Shown here: one piece after another, positions 43,814-55,700 of the stretch
How positions within the stretch are numbered: the first letter of the stretch is position 1
Layout of the letters: every line of letters begins with the position of its first letter
Assembly: GCA_963930655.1 (NCBI GenBank)
Contig: OZ005610.1
Location: 8,437,001-8,501,000, forward strand
Source of the DNA: Myrica gale
Lineage: Eukaryota; Streptophyta; Magnoliopsida; Fagales; Myricaceae
Direction: 5' to 3'
Length of the DNA: 64,000 bases
Translations under genes and position numbers: made by a program
Notes under the pieces: model-generated
The model's input: only the letters and a program-made list of their open reading frames with translations
The model's database searches: none
Told to the model about the DNA's origin: nothing

Positions 43814-45455
43814 AGGCGTGAACAATGAGCCGAAAATCGAACTACCCTACCCAAACCGACCAAAGCTCATTTGGGCGGGCGGTTGGATGATGGGCTGGCT
43901 CGGTTCTCGGCCCAGGCTTTTTTAAAACCGAAGAGATCGGTTCGGTATTTGGTGATATGGGTTGGTAAACCGAAAACCGAACCGATCGACCCATATACTG
44001 TTGGCTTTTGTGCCCAATCGAGATTTTGACGATTACAATAAATGGATAAGTTCACAAATTGGACATCTTCAAAGACAAAGACAACTTGACGAAAAGAGTT
44101 AAACCTTGAAGAAAGAAGAACAAGAAGATGCAAGGAGCTAAAAGTGAAGTTTCAAGACCTTAGGGTATAATTTTTGTAACTCTTTATTACACATTTGACA
44201 AGGATTTGAATCACGTACTTGCATATCTTTCAAAACGTCCATAAACCGTTTTACCTTTTGTTTGAAAGATTAAAATGTTTTTAAAGGTTTCAAAACACCC
44301 TAAATATATTCCTAAACCCTTCATATACTTATGAGAACTAAGTCTTTAAAATTGGGTGTTTTAAAGTGGTCAAAAACATGTTTTTAAACGAACCGGTCGA
44401 TGAACTTTTTGTAGTGGTCGACCTCTACATGAAGCGGTCAATCATTGACAACATTCAAATTTATGACCGTTGGGCAACGGCTACTTGAACCGGTCGACCG
44501 TTACATGAAGCGGTCGACCGGTACAACGGTAAAATTGTCAAATCGACCCCCAACGGCTATAAACGGCTAGTTTTCATATGTGGCCTATAAATACACATCC
44601 AAAACGTCTAAAATGAAGTACCAACGACCACATATCATTTCTACTACTTGAGAAATATTCTAAACCTTCTTATTCTATATTTCTCATAGCATTTACACAA
44701 AACACACTTTCATATCCTTGTCTTTGTGTGAATAAAGAGATAGAGCCTTTCATTTTCATATCTATTCTATCAAGAGAGTTTTTGTTCTTCCATCTACCTA
44801 TCATAAGAGGTGTTTCCTTTAGTGAGGTTGTTCACTAAAGAAGAAGCTTTGAGAGTGTATATCTCAAACTTGGTGAGGTTGTGAGTGGTGAGCCAAAAAA
44901 CCACTTGGGAGGGTTTGAGTGTTAATCCAGGGAAAACACTTGTACGGTTCACTAGCACCCGGAAGCTAGTGTGTAAAGTTATTGGAAGATAGTGGAAACC
45001 TCAAGGCTCGGTGAAGGAGCTTGAGGGGTGGATGTAGGCGGGTTTGCCGAACTACCTAAAAAATCACTTGTTTGCTTTATCTATCCCTACTCTTTACATT
45101 TAACACTTACATACTTGTTATATCATTATACTTGTGCTAAATTAGTATTTACTTTGCAAACACGGTTTTGAGGGGTTTTAACCGAAAAGTTTAGAAAATC
45201 AATTCACCCCCCTCTTGGGTTGCCTTAATCCTGAAACTATGACTTACATATACCCTTAAAGATTTTTTTATTTTTCATGCCCTAACCGAACAAACTGATT
45301 GACTGCCGACCGAGGAGAATTGTCTCGGTTTGTTCAGCCAGCAATTTCATTCGACTGGTCTTAGTTTGATGTGAAGGGGAACCAACTGTGTTCGGTTTGG
45401 TTGGGTTGTCGAAAATACCTTCAAATCGAACCGAACCTTCGGTTGTTCACCCCTA
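43814..45455. mobile_element. hAT-type non-autonomous element, split by a solo LTR
   Basis: Ends are AGGCGTGAACAATGAGCC on the left and GGTTGTTCACCCCTA on the right, an imperfect terminal inverted repeat rich in ACCGA/TCGGT. It is flanked by CTTCGTGA (43806-43813) and CTTCATGA (45456-45463), an 8-bp duplication with one mismatch, the hallmark of hAT transposons. Without the nested solo LTR and its duplication the element is only about 390 bases and has no transposase. Confidence 0.75.
43994..45253 (+). mobile_element. Solo LTR of an LTR retrotransposon (probably Copia), 5-bp TSD
   Basis: The segment 43999-45248 starts TGTTGG and ends ACA, is 1,250 bases long, and is flanked by TATAC at 43994-43998 and 45249-45253, the 5-bp duplication expected of an LTR element. 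It contains a TATA-like CCTATAAATAC near 44,583, and near the 3' end the phrase CCCCCCTCTTGGGTTG, which I associate with SIRE-type Copia LTRs (recalled, not verified). No gag, pol or primer-binding site is present, so it is a solo LTR left by recombination between two LTRs. It is nested in the hAT-type element. Confidence 0.78.
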
Positions 45456-45639
45456 CTTCATGACATGATATTTTCCGAAGAAATGAATGGAATTTTTTTT
45501 GTTACAACTGATCCTCGGTTCACGTCTCTTTTTTACCTAATTTTATGGTAATTACTTATATGAATCTCTTATTAACTTTGTCCTTCCCCGGGTCGAGAGA
45601 TAGAAAAAGAATATATATGTAGTTTAAAGGTGCTTAAAA

Positions 45640-46291
45640 GACAAAATTAGCCTTCAGTTATTGAATTTCTGAGAGAGTTTTCTAGAAATTCCAATATTAA
45701 AACCTCTAGTGTTATACTCATGGGACTAAATAAATCGCACGGATGATGTCTGCAACATTGACACGATAACTAACCGAACAAGAAAGAGATTAGACAAGAG
45801 AGAACGTTTTCTTTGTGCGTATGGTACGATAATTATAAGCGAACATAGTATTTTTTAAAAGAAGTTTTTAGATCATAGGTTTGTTAGAAAGCAACGGCTA
45901 TGAGTTAGTGGAATAGTATACAGATTAAATATTGCAGTCCTTGCTTAGAGTTTCTTTCCTTGTCTTTTGGTTCCAAGCCTGGATGCTCACACGCTAAACG
46001 AGCGCAACAAAGTCCAAAACCTGTCGATCTATTCGAGGATAGTAATTGAGGTTATTAAATACGCAAGTGGATCGCATTATATATGCATGCTCGGTAACAT
46101 TATGAATTCCACAGCCATTGACCGAATAAATGAAAAAGAAAAATTCAAAGTCCTTGACGTCGATGAGTTGCAATAGTGGCTTAATTTATCCAGGGGCACT
46201 GCGGTATGTTACTGAGTTATTGATTCTTCTCTATAAAGCCTGAGGCTACGTTTCCCGTTTGTCCACGCAAAACCAAGCTAGCTATTGATCA
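45640..46291 (+). pseudogene. Promoter-only relic of a BAHD copy
   Basis: This block matches the promoters of copies B and C: GATAACTAACCGAACAAGA, AGAAAGCAACGGCTATGAG and TTCTTTCCTTGTCTTTTGG. It includes the TATA box TTCTTCTCTATAAAGCC at about 46,224-46,240 and the leader up to GCTAGCTATTGATCAAC. At 46,291 the homology stops in the leader, before any coding sequence. The 3'-flank homology resumes near 46,540, so the coding region of this fourth unit was deleted. Confidence 0.8.
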
Positions 46292-46362
46292 ACGGGATCG
46301 GTTAGTATGCTGAGCACACGGGATCGGTTAGTATGCTGAGCACTTAAGGTGCTGAGCATACT
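46292..46362. repeat. 26-bp direct repeat plus inverted piece at a deletion junction
   Basis: Two perfect 26-base units (starting ACGGGATCGGTTAGTATGC) at 46292-46317 and 46318-46343 are followed by TTAAG and then GTGCTGAGCATACT (46349-46362), the inverted copy of the unit's end. The cluster sits exactly where BAHD homology breaks off and looks like templated filler DNA, or the terminus of a small insertion. Confidence 0.8.
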
Positions 46363-47429
46363 GATGGACGGTGAAGATGAGTTTTTGAAAATCCAACGAC
46401 TGAGAACAAGACATGTCATAATTAATGAAAATACCCGAATGAACACTTAACCTGATTCATATACCCAACACATATTCGAACTCATTCTTCTTGCTGAGCA
46501 ACAAGTCTTCGCACTGTGGACATTAACTCGGATAGGATTTCAGAAGGCAAAACGAGCTGGCACATCTTATGGTCAAATGGGCCATGCAGTGTGGCTCTTT
46601 TGGCATAGACCTGTTGCCTGTTGGATAGGATTCCCCCCTGTTCTAAATTGTGATTGGGATTATAGGCAACACGTACCGTGATGTCTACAGTAACAGTTGC
46701 AGATAATGAGTTTTGATTAATCTTCCTTCTTTTTCTTATATTGTTAATTCCTTAAGGGAATCTTCAATTTTTATTTTTCAGGTTATTACTCTAATGTTAT
46801 TTATCGGTCTGAATTTATGATTTCATCAAATTACACCTCTAAAGTTTCATAATTTATCAATTTCAGCTTTTTGTCTTATTTTCCCTCCTAAAGATGAAAA
46901 AAGAAACTAATACGTTTGCGTAACAAAATTTTACCCAACTAAAATTTTATCATCATTACAAAACACTATCTCTTCTTACTTTTTCATCAATTTTAATACA
47001 CTTTTCATTTTTCCACTCTCTCCTCACTTTTTCATTAACTCCAATACCTAAAATTTTAACCACCCTAAAATTTTACTTCTCAAACACAACACTTGAACCG
47101 GCCCCACGTGTAGGGATTTTATGCTAGTATTTACTGCATATAAAATATTACTAACTGCGTCAATTTTCAAAATAAAGATATTTCCCTCCCTCAAAGAAAA
47201 TGGACCGGATTATTAAACTACTAAAAACCATGCTAATAAGATAAGCATAGCAAATTTCTTTGAAATGCTCTTATGCGGATCTGCTTCCCATGTGAAATCA
47301 ACTTTGTCGATCGTTGACTTCATCACGCATCTTTTTAGCTTTTTCTTTATTCTATTTATTTACGGTAATTAGCTGCGTGGCATTTGATCTGAATCTCTGG
47401 AGAGAGAAAAAAAATATACACAGTTCGAA
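46363..47429. other. 3' flank of the deleted BAHD unit
   Basis: No gene. 46,540-46,700 repeats 42,860-43,010. About 46,905-47,100 is a MITE-like AT-rich repeat (CTTTTTCATCAATTTT, CTCCTCACTTTTTCATTAAC) resembling the family at 584-790. 47,160-47,290 repeats 43,680-43,800. Confidence 0.5.
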
Positions 47430-48541
47430 TTAATTAAGGTGGTTAAAAGACAAAAAATTGCCTTCAATTATTGAATTAACGAGATAGTTTTCTGTAAAGC
47501 CCAATAATTAATACCACTAATAATATTGGTATAGAAATAAAAAAATTACATAGATGACATTTGCAATACTGACATGATAACTAACCAATTAAATAAGACC
47601 CACTGCATAGATAAGTGAGAACGCCATCTCTATGCTCAGTTCGTACGGATAAATATATGAAAATATATATAGTGTTTTTTTTAATAGAAGTTTTTATAAC
47701 ACAAGTTAGGAAGAAAGCAACCGATCCGATGACTTGACATATATATATATATATATATATAGACTATAGAGACTATAATAGCTAGAAGGATCTATATAAA
47801 ACTACAAGCCTGCTTAATTCTTTCCTTTTCTGTGTGTTCTTGTAATAAGCTGCCTGGAATATTCGTGGATGCTCACTTGTTAAGCGCTCCAGTTACCTGT
47901 CTATGAGAGGATAGTAATTTATGTTTTAATAAATGTTTAATTATTGATAGTCTACGTAGTATTGATTTTTAACAAATCAGTATTTAAGGTACTATAACGG
48001 GAATGATATATGTGGTCCGTTTTTAAATATATAGGTTCATTCGTCTTATTTAAAGTTAGTATACTAACGAGAACATGGTCTAAGATAGGTTATTTGATCC
48101 CAAAAATAAATATCTCGACCTTTAACTCATGTCAGTTTTCGTTAGTTGGCTAACTTTTGGTGGACATAAGACATATATATATAAAATAGACTATAGAGAC
48201 AGTTCTGTTCAAAGTTGTACCCAGATATGATTTGTTAAAAATCTATTTAGCTTAGGGATTATAGCTGTAATTAAGCATTTAATAAATTACATGCAAGGAA
48301 ATCCTGGCATTATCAATGCTCGGTGACATTAACATCCAAATATTCGCGCCAAGGTTTGATCTAGGCGTGATGTGAGGTAATGTTACTCGTGTTCTTCTCG
48401 ACTCTTCTCTATAAAGTCCGAGGCTACGTTTCCTGTTTGTCCACGCAAAACAAGCTAGCTATTCAACATCTAGTTTAGATACTTGTGCTTCTTGAGCTAC
48501 AGGGAGCTTACTAGATCTCCTTGATTCAGGAAAGCTAAAAA
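47430..48541 (+). promoter_or_regulatory. Promoter and leader of BAHD copy C
   Basis: Shares GGTGGTTAAAAGACAAAAAATT-type and GATAACTAACCAATTAA blocks with the other unit promoters. It has an (AT)n run at about 47,741-47,760 and a TATA box CTTCTCTATAAAG at 48,404-48,416, some 125 bases before the ATG. It also has about 400 bases of unit-specific sequence (47,920-48,340) not seen upstream of B. Confidence 0.7.
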
Positions 48542-49894
48542 ATGGAGGTCGAAATAATTTCCAGAGAGTTCATCAAGCCCACTTCTCCAACACCCCCTGC
48601 CATGAAAACCTACGAGGTCTCCCTCTTGGATCGGCTCATTCCTCCCCTCTATGTACCCGTGATCCTTTTCTATCCTATGGATCAAAGCACTGGCCTTGCT
48701 GCTGCTGAAAGAGGACGATTAATCAAGCAATCCCTATCAGAAACCTTAACTCTCTTTTACCCTCTTGCCGGAAAAATCAAAGACAATCTCTCTATAGATT
48801 GTAATGACGAGGGGGTTGATTATTTAGAGGCCCGTGTGCACTGTCATCTTGTCGAGTGCCTCAACCAACCTAATCTTGAGTATTTCCTTAAATTTTTTCC
48901 CCACGAGGCCAGTTGGAAAGCGGCAAGTGCGGGAGGTCATGTGACTATGGTACAGGTGAACAACTTTGCATGCGGAGGCATTGCTATTGGAGTTCTTGTT
49001 TGCCACCTAATCGCTGATGGAACTGCCATGAGTGTCTTTCTTAAAGGTTGGGCAGCCACATGTCGTAAGGGCTGTGAAACTGTATGTCCTAATTTTGACG
49101 CCCCATCTGTCTTTAAACTGAACAAGGCGGCGTTCCCTACAGAAACAATTATAACGGTTTTGTTCAAGTCTTTGCAAGCTAGCAAGCCTACAGCTACAAG
49201 GAGAATTGTGTTTGATGCATCAGCAATTGCATCGCTTAAAGCCAAAGCATCTAGCTCTAGCGTGCCACACCCCAGTAGAGTTGAGGTTGTATCAGCTTTC
49301 TTGTGGAAATGCATCAGCGCGGCCTACCAGGCCAAATCTGGTATCAACAGACCAACGCTTATTACCCATTCAGTAAACTTGCGCCCAAGATCTATTCCAC
49401 CATTTAAACAATCTTCAATGGGAAACTTAATCTGGTCGGCAGGCGCATTATGTACGAGTGAGGAGGGGACCTTGCCTTACAGAGTAACTAAGATCAGAGA
49501 AGCAATTGCAAAGATTAATGCTGAACTTGTGAAAGACTTAAAAGGTGATGAAGGGTTTCCAATGCTTTGCGAGCTTCTGAAGACAATAGGTGGGGTGCTG
49601 CCTAGCGCAGCAAGTTTTTCCGAAATGGACTACATTTGGTTTAGCAGTTGGTGTAACTTTGGTCTGTATGATATAGATTTTGGGTGGGGAAAACCGTTCT
49701 GGGCAAGCTGTTCTGCTGCAAACAGCAGTGATTCAGAGCAGCGTTCGACCTCAAATAAAGTATTACTAATGGACACAAGATCTCCCGGTGGAGTAGAAGC
49801 ATGGGTGTATTTAACTGAAGAAGATTTGACCCTGTTAGGACAGGACAAGGAACTGCTTGCATTCGCTTCCTTGGACCCGAGTCCCCTAACCTAG
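48542..49894 (+). CDS. BAHD acyltransferase, copy C (vinorine synthase-like clade)
   Basis: Intact single-exon gene of 450 residues. HxxxD is HLIAD at residues 155-159 and DFGWG is at 379-383. The N terminus is almost identical to copy B (EIISREFIKPTSPTPPAMK) and clearly related to copy A, so B and C are the youngest pair of the array. Other BAHD landmarks are YPLAGKIKDN, VQVNNFACGGIAIGVLV, HPSRVEVVSAFLWKC and LLAFASLDPSPLT. The predicted activity is acyl-CoA-dependent acylation of a specialised metabolite in the cytosol; acyl donor and acceptor are unknown. Residue differences from A concentrate between positions 160 and 250 and may tune substrate choice. The start is supported by alignment of all three copies at MEVEIIS. 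Confidence 0.95.
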   Translation: MEVEIISREFIKPTSPTPPAMKTYEVSLLDRLIPPLYVPVILFYPMDQSTGLAAAERGRLIKQSLSETLTLFYPLAGKIKDNLSIDCNDEGVDYLEARVHCHLVECLNQPNLEYFLKFFPHEASWKAASAGGHVTMVQVNNFACGGIAIGVLVCHLIADGTAMSVFLKGWAATCRKGCETVCPNFDAPSVFKLNKAAFPTETIITVLFKSLQASKPTATRRIVFDASAIASLKAKASSSSVPHPSRVEVVSAFLWKCISAAYQAKSGINRPTLITHSVNLRPRSIPPFKQSSMGNLIWSAGALCTSEEGTLPYRVTKIREAIAKINAELVKDLKGDEGFPMLCELLKTIGGVLPSAASFSEMDYIWFSSWCNFGLYDIDFGWGKPFWASCSAANSSDSEQRSTSNKVLLMDTRSPGGVEAWVYLTEEDLTLLGQDKELLAFASLDPSPLT

Positions 49895-50350
49895 ACAATT
49901 CACCCATGGAGGTCATTGTCCTGTATTGTAAGCTTGATACTAAAAATAAATGCCAAGTTTCTTTTCAAGTGCCAAAATGGTGTATCATTGATGCCAGACA
50001 CGTTCATATTTTCAAGCTACTAAGCCAACAACTAATTCTACCAGTCATTGTTTCTTAATTTGTAGTCTTTGGATTTTAGCTTCGTAGTTCAAATATTTTT
50101 CCTATTGCTGGTTGTTACCGTTGGTTAGGAGCGGTAAAACTATTTTAATTTTTAGTCTGTTTAGCCTACATATTAGAACGTTTTCCGAAACAAGAGAAAA
50201 ATGCATTTGGCAATCTGGATCTTCTATCTTCTATCTTCAGGTGAGACTCAGAAAATTCTGAGTTAGAGGGCGATGGCATTTAAATGCAAGAATTCGTCTA
50301 GCATGCTGGTAGGAGCAATTCATCAAGAACCCAATACTGGATCCTCAGTT
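49895..50350. other. 3' UTR and flank of BAHD copy C
   Basis: Homologous to the 3' flank of copy B (GGAGGTCATTGTCCTG, AAGCTTGATACT) but without the 17-base retro-insertion. No other gene. Confidence 0.6.
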
Positions 50351-51334
50351 TAGGCCTTAATATACTTGTTTTTTATATATGAATCGCGTTTCATAACTGG
50401 AACCGAAAGGATACAGGCCAAAATATTCAAAAATTACAATCACACTAAGAAATAAAATCAGGAAGACGTTCTAAAGACATGGGGCCCAAAATGGATGAGG
50501 AAGCTGCCCATTTTGCGGTGAGATGCGCCGTCCTATTAGCTTGTCTTGGAATCCATTTCAGTTGCCAAAAGAATTTCGTCTCAGCAAGTCCCTAATACAC
50601 TCCACCAGCGTGGGAATAGACTTGTTTACTTCAGTGCAGAGAAGTTGAGAATCACTTTCAAAAATGACCTTGAGTCATCCCTTCCTTGCAGCCTGTTCCA
50701 TTGCAGTCTTAACTGCTATTATCTCTCCAAGCAAAGGGTCTACAACACTAATTTGTTCCGTGTAAATTCAACAGAGGGAACTAGAGCTGTCTCTACAAGA
50801 CATTGTTGTATACGACCCATAAGCACACACAGCTATATCAGTGTTAATCTTCAACGACCCCCAGTCCGGAGGTTTCCATACTTTTGGATTGAATCCGTCC
50901 AATTCGAACCAAGCTGAAATATGACCAGTCAGCCGTGCTTGAACTGAAACAATTAATTTATGAAGGTCAACCATCTCATTTCTATGGACCACCCCGTTTC
51001 TGGTTTGCCACAAAGAATAAAAAATAATAAGGAAATTTCTATGAGCCTTTTTGCTAGTAAATGCTCTCCTGTAATCCAGCACCAAGAATCTCACGTCCAA
51101 ATAATCTCTGGTTCAACTACTTCAAGCCAAATATTTCTACAATTCTTAATTTCCTGGATGCTTCCTTCTTCTCCCTCTACCAACCATCGAAACTCTGACC
51201 AAGCGGGGAACTCACAACCCACATACTACTCAAGTGCAGAGGACGTCGGTAATTTCCTGGATGCTCCCAATAGAACATCACGGGTATTTGGCTTTGAAGT
51301 AGTTGAACCCAGAAATAATAGGCCTTAATATACT
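50351..51334 (-). mobile_element. 5'-truncated LINE with RNase H-like C terminus, 16-bp TSD
   Basis: Perfect 16-base repeats TAGGCCTTAATATACT at 50351-50366 and 51319-51334 enclose a 952-base insert. In minus orientation it encodes the end of a plant LINE ORF2: FLIIFYSLWQTRNGVVH, then the linker WKPPDWGSLKINTDIAV that opens an RNase H-like domain, followed by frame-broken sequence to the 3' end. The 3' terminus is a short T/A-rich run at 50,367-50,378. The matching flank of copy B (TTTAATATATTCTGTTGTCG near 40,588) is uninterrupted and serves as an empty site. The insertion therefore happened after the B and C units duplicated. Confidence 0.9.
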
Positions 51335-51800
51335 CTGTTGTAGACAAATTAAAATTTATTGTGAAGCAGAGGAAAGGTATAGACAGCTGTCGTGTTTAGA
51401 ACTCAAGGACGAAATAAATATCTTTTTCCCTTTTGAGTAAGAGGTCATTTTCTTCCCTTTTTTTTTTTTAACACTGGCTTGTTTTTCTATTCTTCCCATT
51501 TCTTTTTTTATTCTTTTCCATTTTCTGTGGATAAAAGAGGGCTACATAAGTCCTAGAGAGTCGTGTTGGCCTAAATTAGCTTGGAAAGCAATTGGGCTTT
51601 CTCCAATTTACCACAGATTCATGACCTAAAACTATACTGAAATCTTAAAATAGTTTTGTCGAAATCCAATAATATCACTACCAGTGTAGAAATAAATAAA
51701 TCGCCCAAAAATAAATGCCAGAAATATTGTCAGATCATGACTTCTTGGCATAATATAAACGCACAGATAAAAAAAGAAATCCCAAATGGTCGACGTCTCG
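51335..51800. other. Duplication-unit tail after copy C
   Basis: Matches the flank of copy B: GACAGCTGTCGTGTTTAGAACTC here against 40,657-40,680, and ACATAAGTCCTAGAGAG against 42,605-42,622. It lacks the foldback pair present there. No genes. Confidence 0.5.
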
Positions 51801-52128
51801 ATAATTCGAAATGGCTTGACCTCAGCGCAAGGTTTTGGTGTTACTGAGTTAATTGGCATTTGGCAAAGATCCTCTGCTCCAACACCCTCTAACCTGATGA
51901 CACCTTATCTCCCACTTTGGACCAGACAAACGATCCCGTTTACTTCCTTCTATTCCATGAACGAATGGGCAGACTATATCCTGTTGATGATATTGTCTGC
52001 AAAAGATTACATCTGCTTAAGCAATTCCTATCGGAAAACTTGACTTACACATCTGATGGAAAAATCAAGGAAAACCTCTCTATTAAGGCCAGTGTAATTT
52101 ATCTTGTTGATTGCCTAAACCAACCTTG
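51801..52128 (+). pseudogene. N-terminal fragment of a BAHD acyltransferase
   Basis: Frame-broken remnant of the first quarter of a BAHD gene. SSAPTPSNLMTPYLPLW in one frame corresponds to TSPTPPNLKTHRLSLLD of copy A. RLHLLKQFLSENLT, then DGKIKENLSI and YLVDCLNQP, in another frame correspond to LLKQSLSETLTRFYP, GKIKDNLSI and HLVDCLDQL. It ends there; the catalytic region is absent. It is the right-hand end of the array. Confidence 0.8.
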
Positions 52129-52735
52129 AACGTTCAAAAGAATACACGCCGCATCCAAGTTACTCAAAAAGTTCAAAACACCATACACCCAGAGGAAGGT
52201 AAACAAGCCATGCACGTTAAAAGGATATGAATATCAATTTACTCAAAAATTTCCCGAGGCTAACGTCAGGCACCAACTTTAAGTAAGGTAATAGTCGTAT
52301 CCATCAGGCTGAAACCGGTTACTTTACAAAACAAAATTACTAAATTAACCCAAACAGGAGGCCTTGTGTGCCCCCCACGCTCACCAATTGACCTCTCTAC
52401 TCTCTCTGTTTTTCTTCTCTCCAGCCTTTTCACTATAGATTTTAAGTTGCCTACGATTTCAAACAATATAAATCGAAGGGCAGAAAAAGCAACACAGGAC
52501 GAGGTGCAATGAAGAACCTCATGTTCACCCCCCAACCACCACCAAAAGAAAAAAGATCTCCCTGCCCACCCAATGAAAAGTAAAGGAAACCCATGTCACT
52601 CAACTACATGCAGCTTACAAGCAAACACGAAATTGGAGTTGACAATCTGAACCAGAGCTTCATTCCCATCACAAGCACGCCTTTCTTCCATAGTCTAGGA
52701 TCAATCGCACAAGAATCAGCACCATCTGTGGTTGA
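52129..52735. other. 3' flank of TSR1
   Basis: Non-coding; probably includes the TSR1 3' UTR on the minus strand. Short open frames on both strands have no recognisable homology. Confidence 0.5.
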
Positions 52736-55700
52736 TCACGCATCAAGAATCGGGAAGCGATGGTCTGGCCACTTGGGATATGCACGCTTATACAAGCTCA
52801 TGCACACAGTATCATGCTGCTGAAGGATCCCATTGAAAACACACTTCATCGCCCCTAAGAAAAAGTTCAGAGAATAAGCACACTGTCATGCTGCTCATGC
52901 ACATAACAGCCTTTACTATGCATCATATCAAACTTATTGACTTTCAAGGAAAGAATACCAGATTCCTATCTAACAGATTAGCCTGTTAGAAAAAAAAGCA
53001 TACCATGTGTACCAACAGGTTCTTTGATACGACCACGGCGACCACATTTGCTCCACACTTCCACCGGCTGCAACAATGGCCACCCACATCAAGAATCCGA
53101 TTATGATGGATGTAGGCTAAGACTCAAAAACCTCGACCTTGAAAAAAAATATTGCATAGAAATTCTCTTACCTTGAACCATCGGACATCCTCAGGGTGAT
53201 GAAACATGTACCTTACTGTGGCTTTCAATTTTGAAACTCTTTGTGGGTAACTGCATCAGAAAAAGCTTAAGCTTTAGCGAGTAAGTGCATAAAAATACAA
53301 TTACATTTGCACCATTAAATTCACTCCATATACATTTAATGAAGTGCTCCACAATTTCAACAAGAGATTATGAAAGAAGCAGTAAGAAAAAAAAAATTAT
53401 AGCCTTGCACAGCTTCGTGTAAGAATTTGACAAAGTTGCATCATTTATCAACATGTATATGGATAACATCTCAGTATCAAATATTCATGTCAACCTTTCT
53501 TCCCACAAGTCCAAACTATGATTGGAGCTTCAATTAATCATACCACTGGGGTGTTACCTTTGTAATTGTCTCAGCAAACACTACCCGTATCTAATCATAA
53601 AACGAGTTGATAAAACAAATTCAGGGCCTGTTTGTTTGGAACCTATGCACAAATAGAGAGTAAATACAGAGAACAAACGTTCAGCATAGTTGAAAACAGT
53701 GCGTGCATAGATAATGAATTTGATGAAGTACAGTTGTCACACAACTTTCTCATGCAAATGTCAGGAATGTTGTATGTGACAACTGTTTCTTGTGGGGAGG
53801 GCGAGGCCTAATCAGATCACTGAAACCTCGAGAAGGAGACAAGAATAAACATACCCAGTTAGAATAATCTTCTTCAGTATTATCCTGTCTGGGTCAATGC
53901 TTTTTAGGGAACCAACAGCGGCAACAGAAGGTGCGACACCAGCTTCAGCACTCTTCAGGACTACTAAAGGAAGAGAAGGAAAACAAATTGGGGCATAAAT
54001 AGAGGCCACAGAAAAACGCCCAGGATGAAGAAATCGCTCCATCTTATACTTGTCCGAGTTAATGTTGTCACTGGAAAATATAGGCCTGCAAAGCGAGGGG
54101 AAATGACCTCAAAACTTGAAACCAATAGATGCTAGAATGACCAGATTATATTACACTACCTAGCAATGAATTGCCGAAAACCAACATGGAACAAAAGTTC
54201 TTCTTTGGCTTTAATAGGAGCACTGTATGTGTCATGTTTCTTTATGCTGCAAAACACAGAAGATTCATGAAACTATGATCTATTAGACCACTGATTCAGA
54301 AGCAGTGTGGTGAGAAAGGTGACTGCTGAATAGAGGATACCTGAAATGAAGAACAGACATCTTGGACTCATGCCGCAAGAGACCACTTGCTACAACAGGA
54401 ACTGTCTTTGCCAGCAAGCATAATTTGCAAGCAACACCATTTGGTACTTCCTTTATATGTAGCCTTATGTATGAGCCAGTTGGTATACAGTCATCCCTGT
54501 TCTCTTGCTCCATATCTAACGCATTAGCAAGAACATGTTTTTGTGTTCTTGCAAAATTATCAAATGCAAAAATTCTCGCATATTCCGGGGGTAGAGATTC
54601 CTGATATTCATTCAATAGAACTTTAGGAGGGGTTTCTGATACTTGGAGACAACGTAGATTACAATTACTGAATCACAAGAATGTTACTTTTGGGTCCCAG
54701 GACGAGGTACTAAAGGACTTGAGGCCTCTATACTTGGCGAAGCGTCTTCTAGCGGGAGTGTCTAATGGTGTATCAACTTCATCAGGAAATTCTGAAAGAT
54801 AACAAACCATTGAAGAAAAACAATATATTAGCAACTAGCACAAGCTAACCTCAAAGAATATTTGGTTCAATATACTAATATCTGATTGAGCTGAAGCAAG
54901 TGCACGATCACCCTATAGTGATGTGTTTGGAGGAGTGCATACCAGTCCCTTCTTTGCAACTGCGAGTGATATAGTCCTACTTTTTATCCCCAAATATATT
55001 TTTCTTCTTTCTTTCTTGTTTCGCCTGATATCTTTTTTGTTGCTTTCTTTCTTTTACGTTTGGGTAGTCAGGCTTACATTTACAAAACATCTATTTGCCT
55101 AAATGCAACAGGAAGAACCTTATATCTAAAATCAATTTTAGAGAGAGACCCAATCACCTAAAGCATTCATGCCGTAAGTGCTGAACATTCTGTTGCCTAT
55201 AAGGTAACAATTGATCATGGATGATTTCCAGTAAACTTTTTTTTTTGATAAGTAAGATAAGCTTTAAGGAAGGGGTGACATTACAAGAGACTATACCGAA
55301 ACACCTAAGCCATACAAGCTAATGATTTCCAGTAAACTACCAATTCTAGATCAGGAAAAAGATAAGTACCCTCATCTTCAGCATGTGCATTTTTAATCTT
55401 TTGAATCTCATCCGCTATCTGTTCCCGTGTCAAGTTCTCACCATCCTGCATCACAAAAAGGAGAGAATCCCAAGATAAATTCATTATAATCATGATTTTC
55501 GATCTATCCTATGAAAAATTTCATATCCTGCTTTATGTTCCAGGGGCCAATTCAATGGTCTCATGGTTCTGACTGTATTTAGTCAAAATACTTGTAATTA
55601 AGTTTACATTTTTGCCTGGAGAAGATGGAAACAATCGTGGGGTTTGCACCTTGATCCTTTTGATTGAGTGGCTATCTCAGTCAATGGAGGCTGTCTCCCC

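Noticed and set aside
50546..51328. Two ~120-codon plus-strand frames
   Set aside because: They are antisense to the LINE ORF2 fragment, which carries recognisable RNase H-type sequence on the minus strand.
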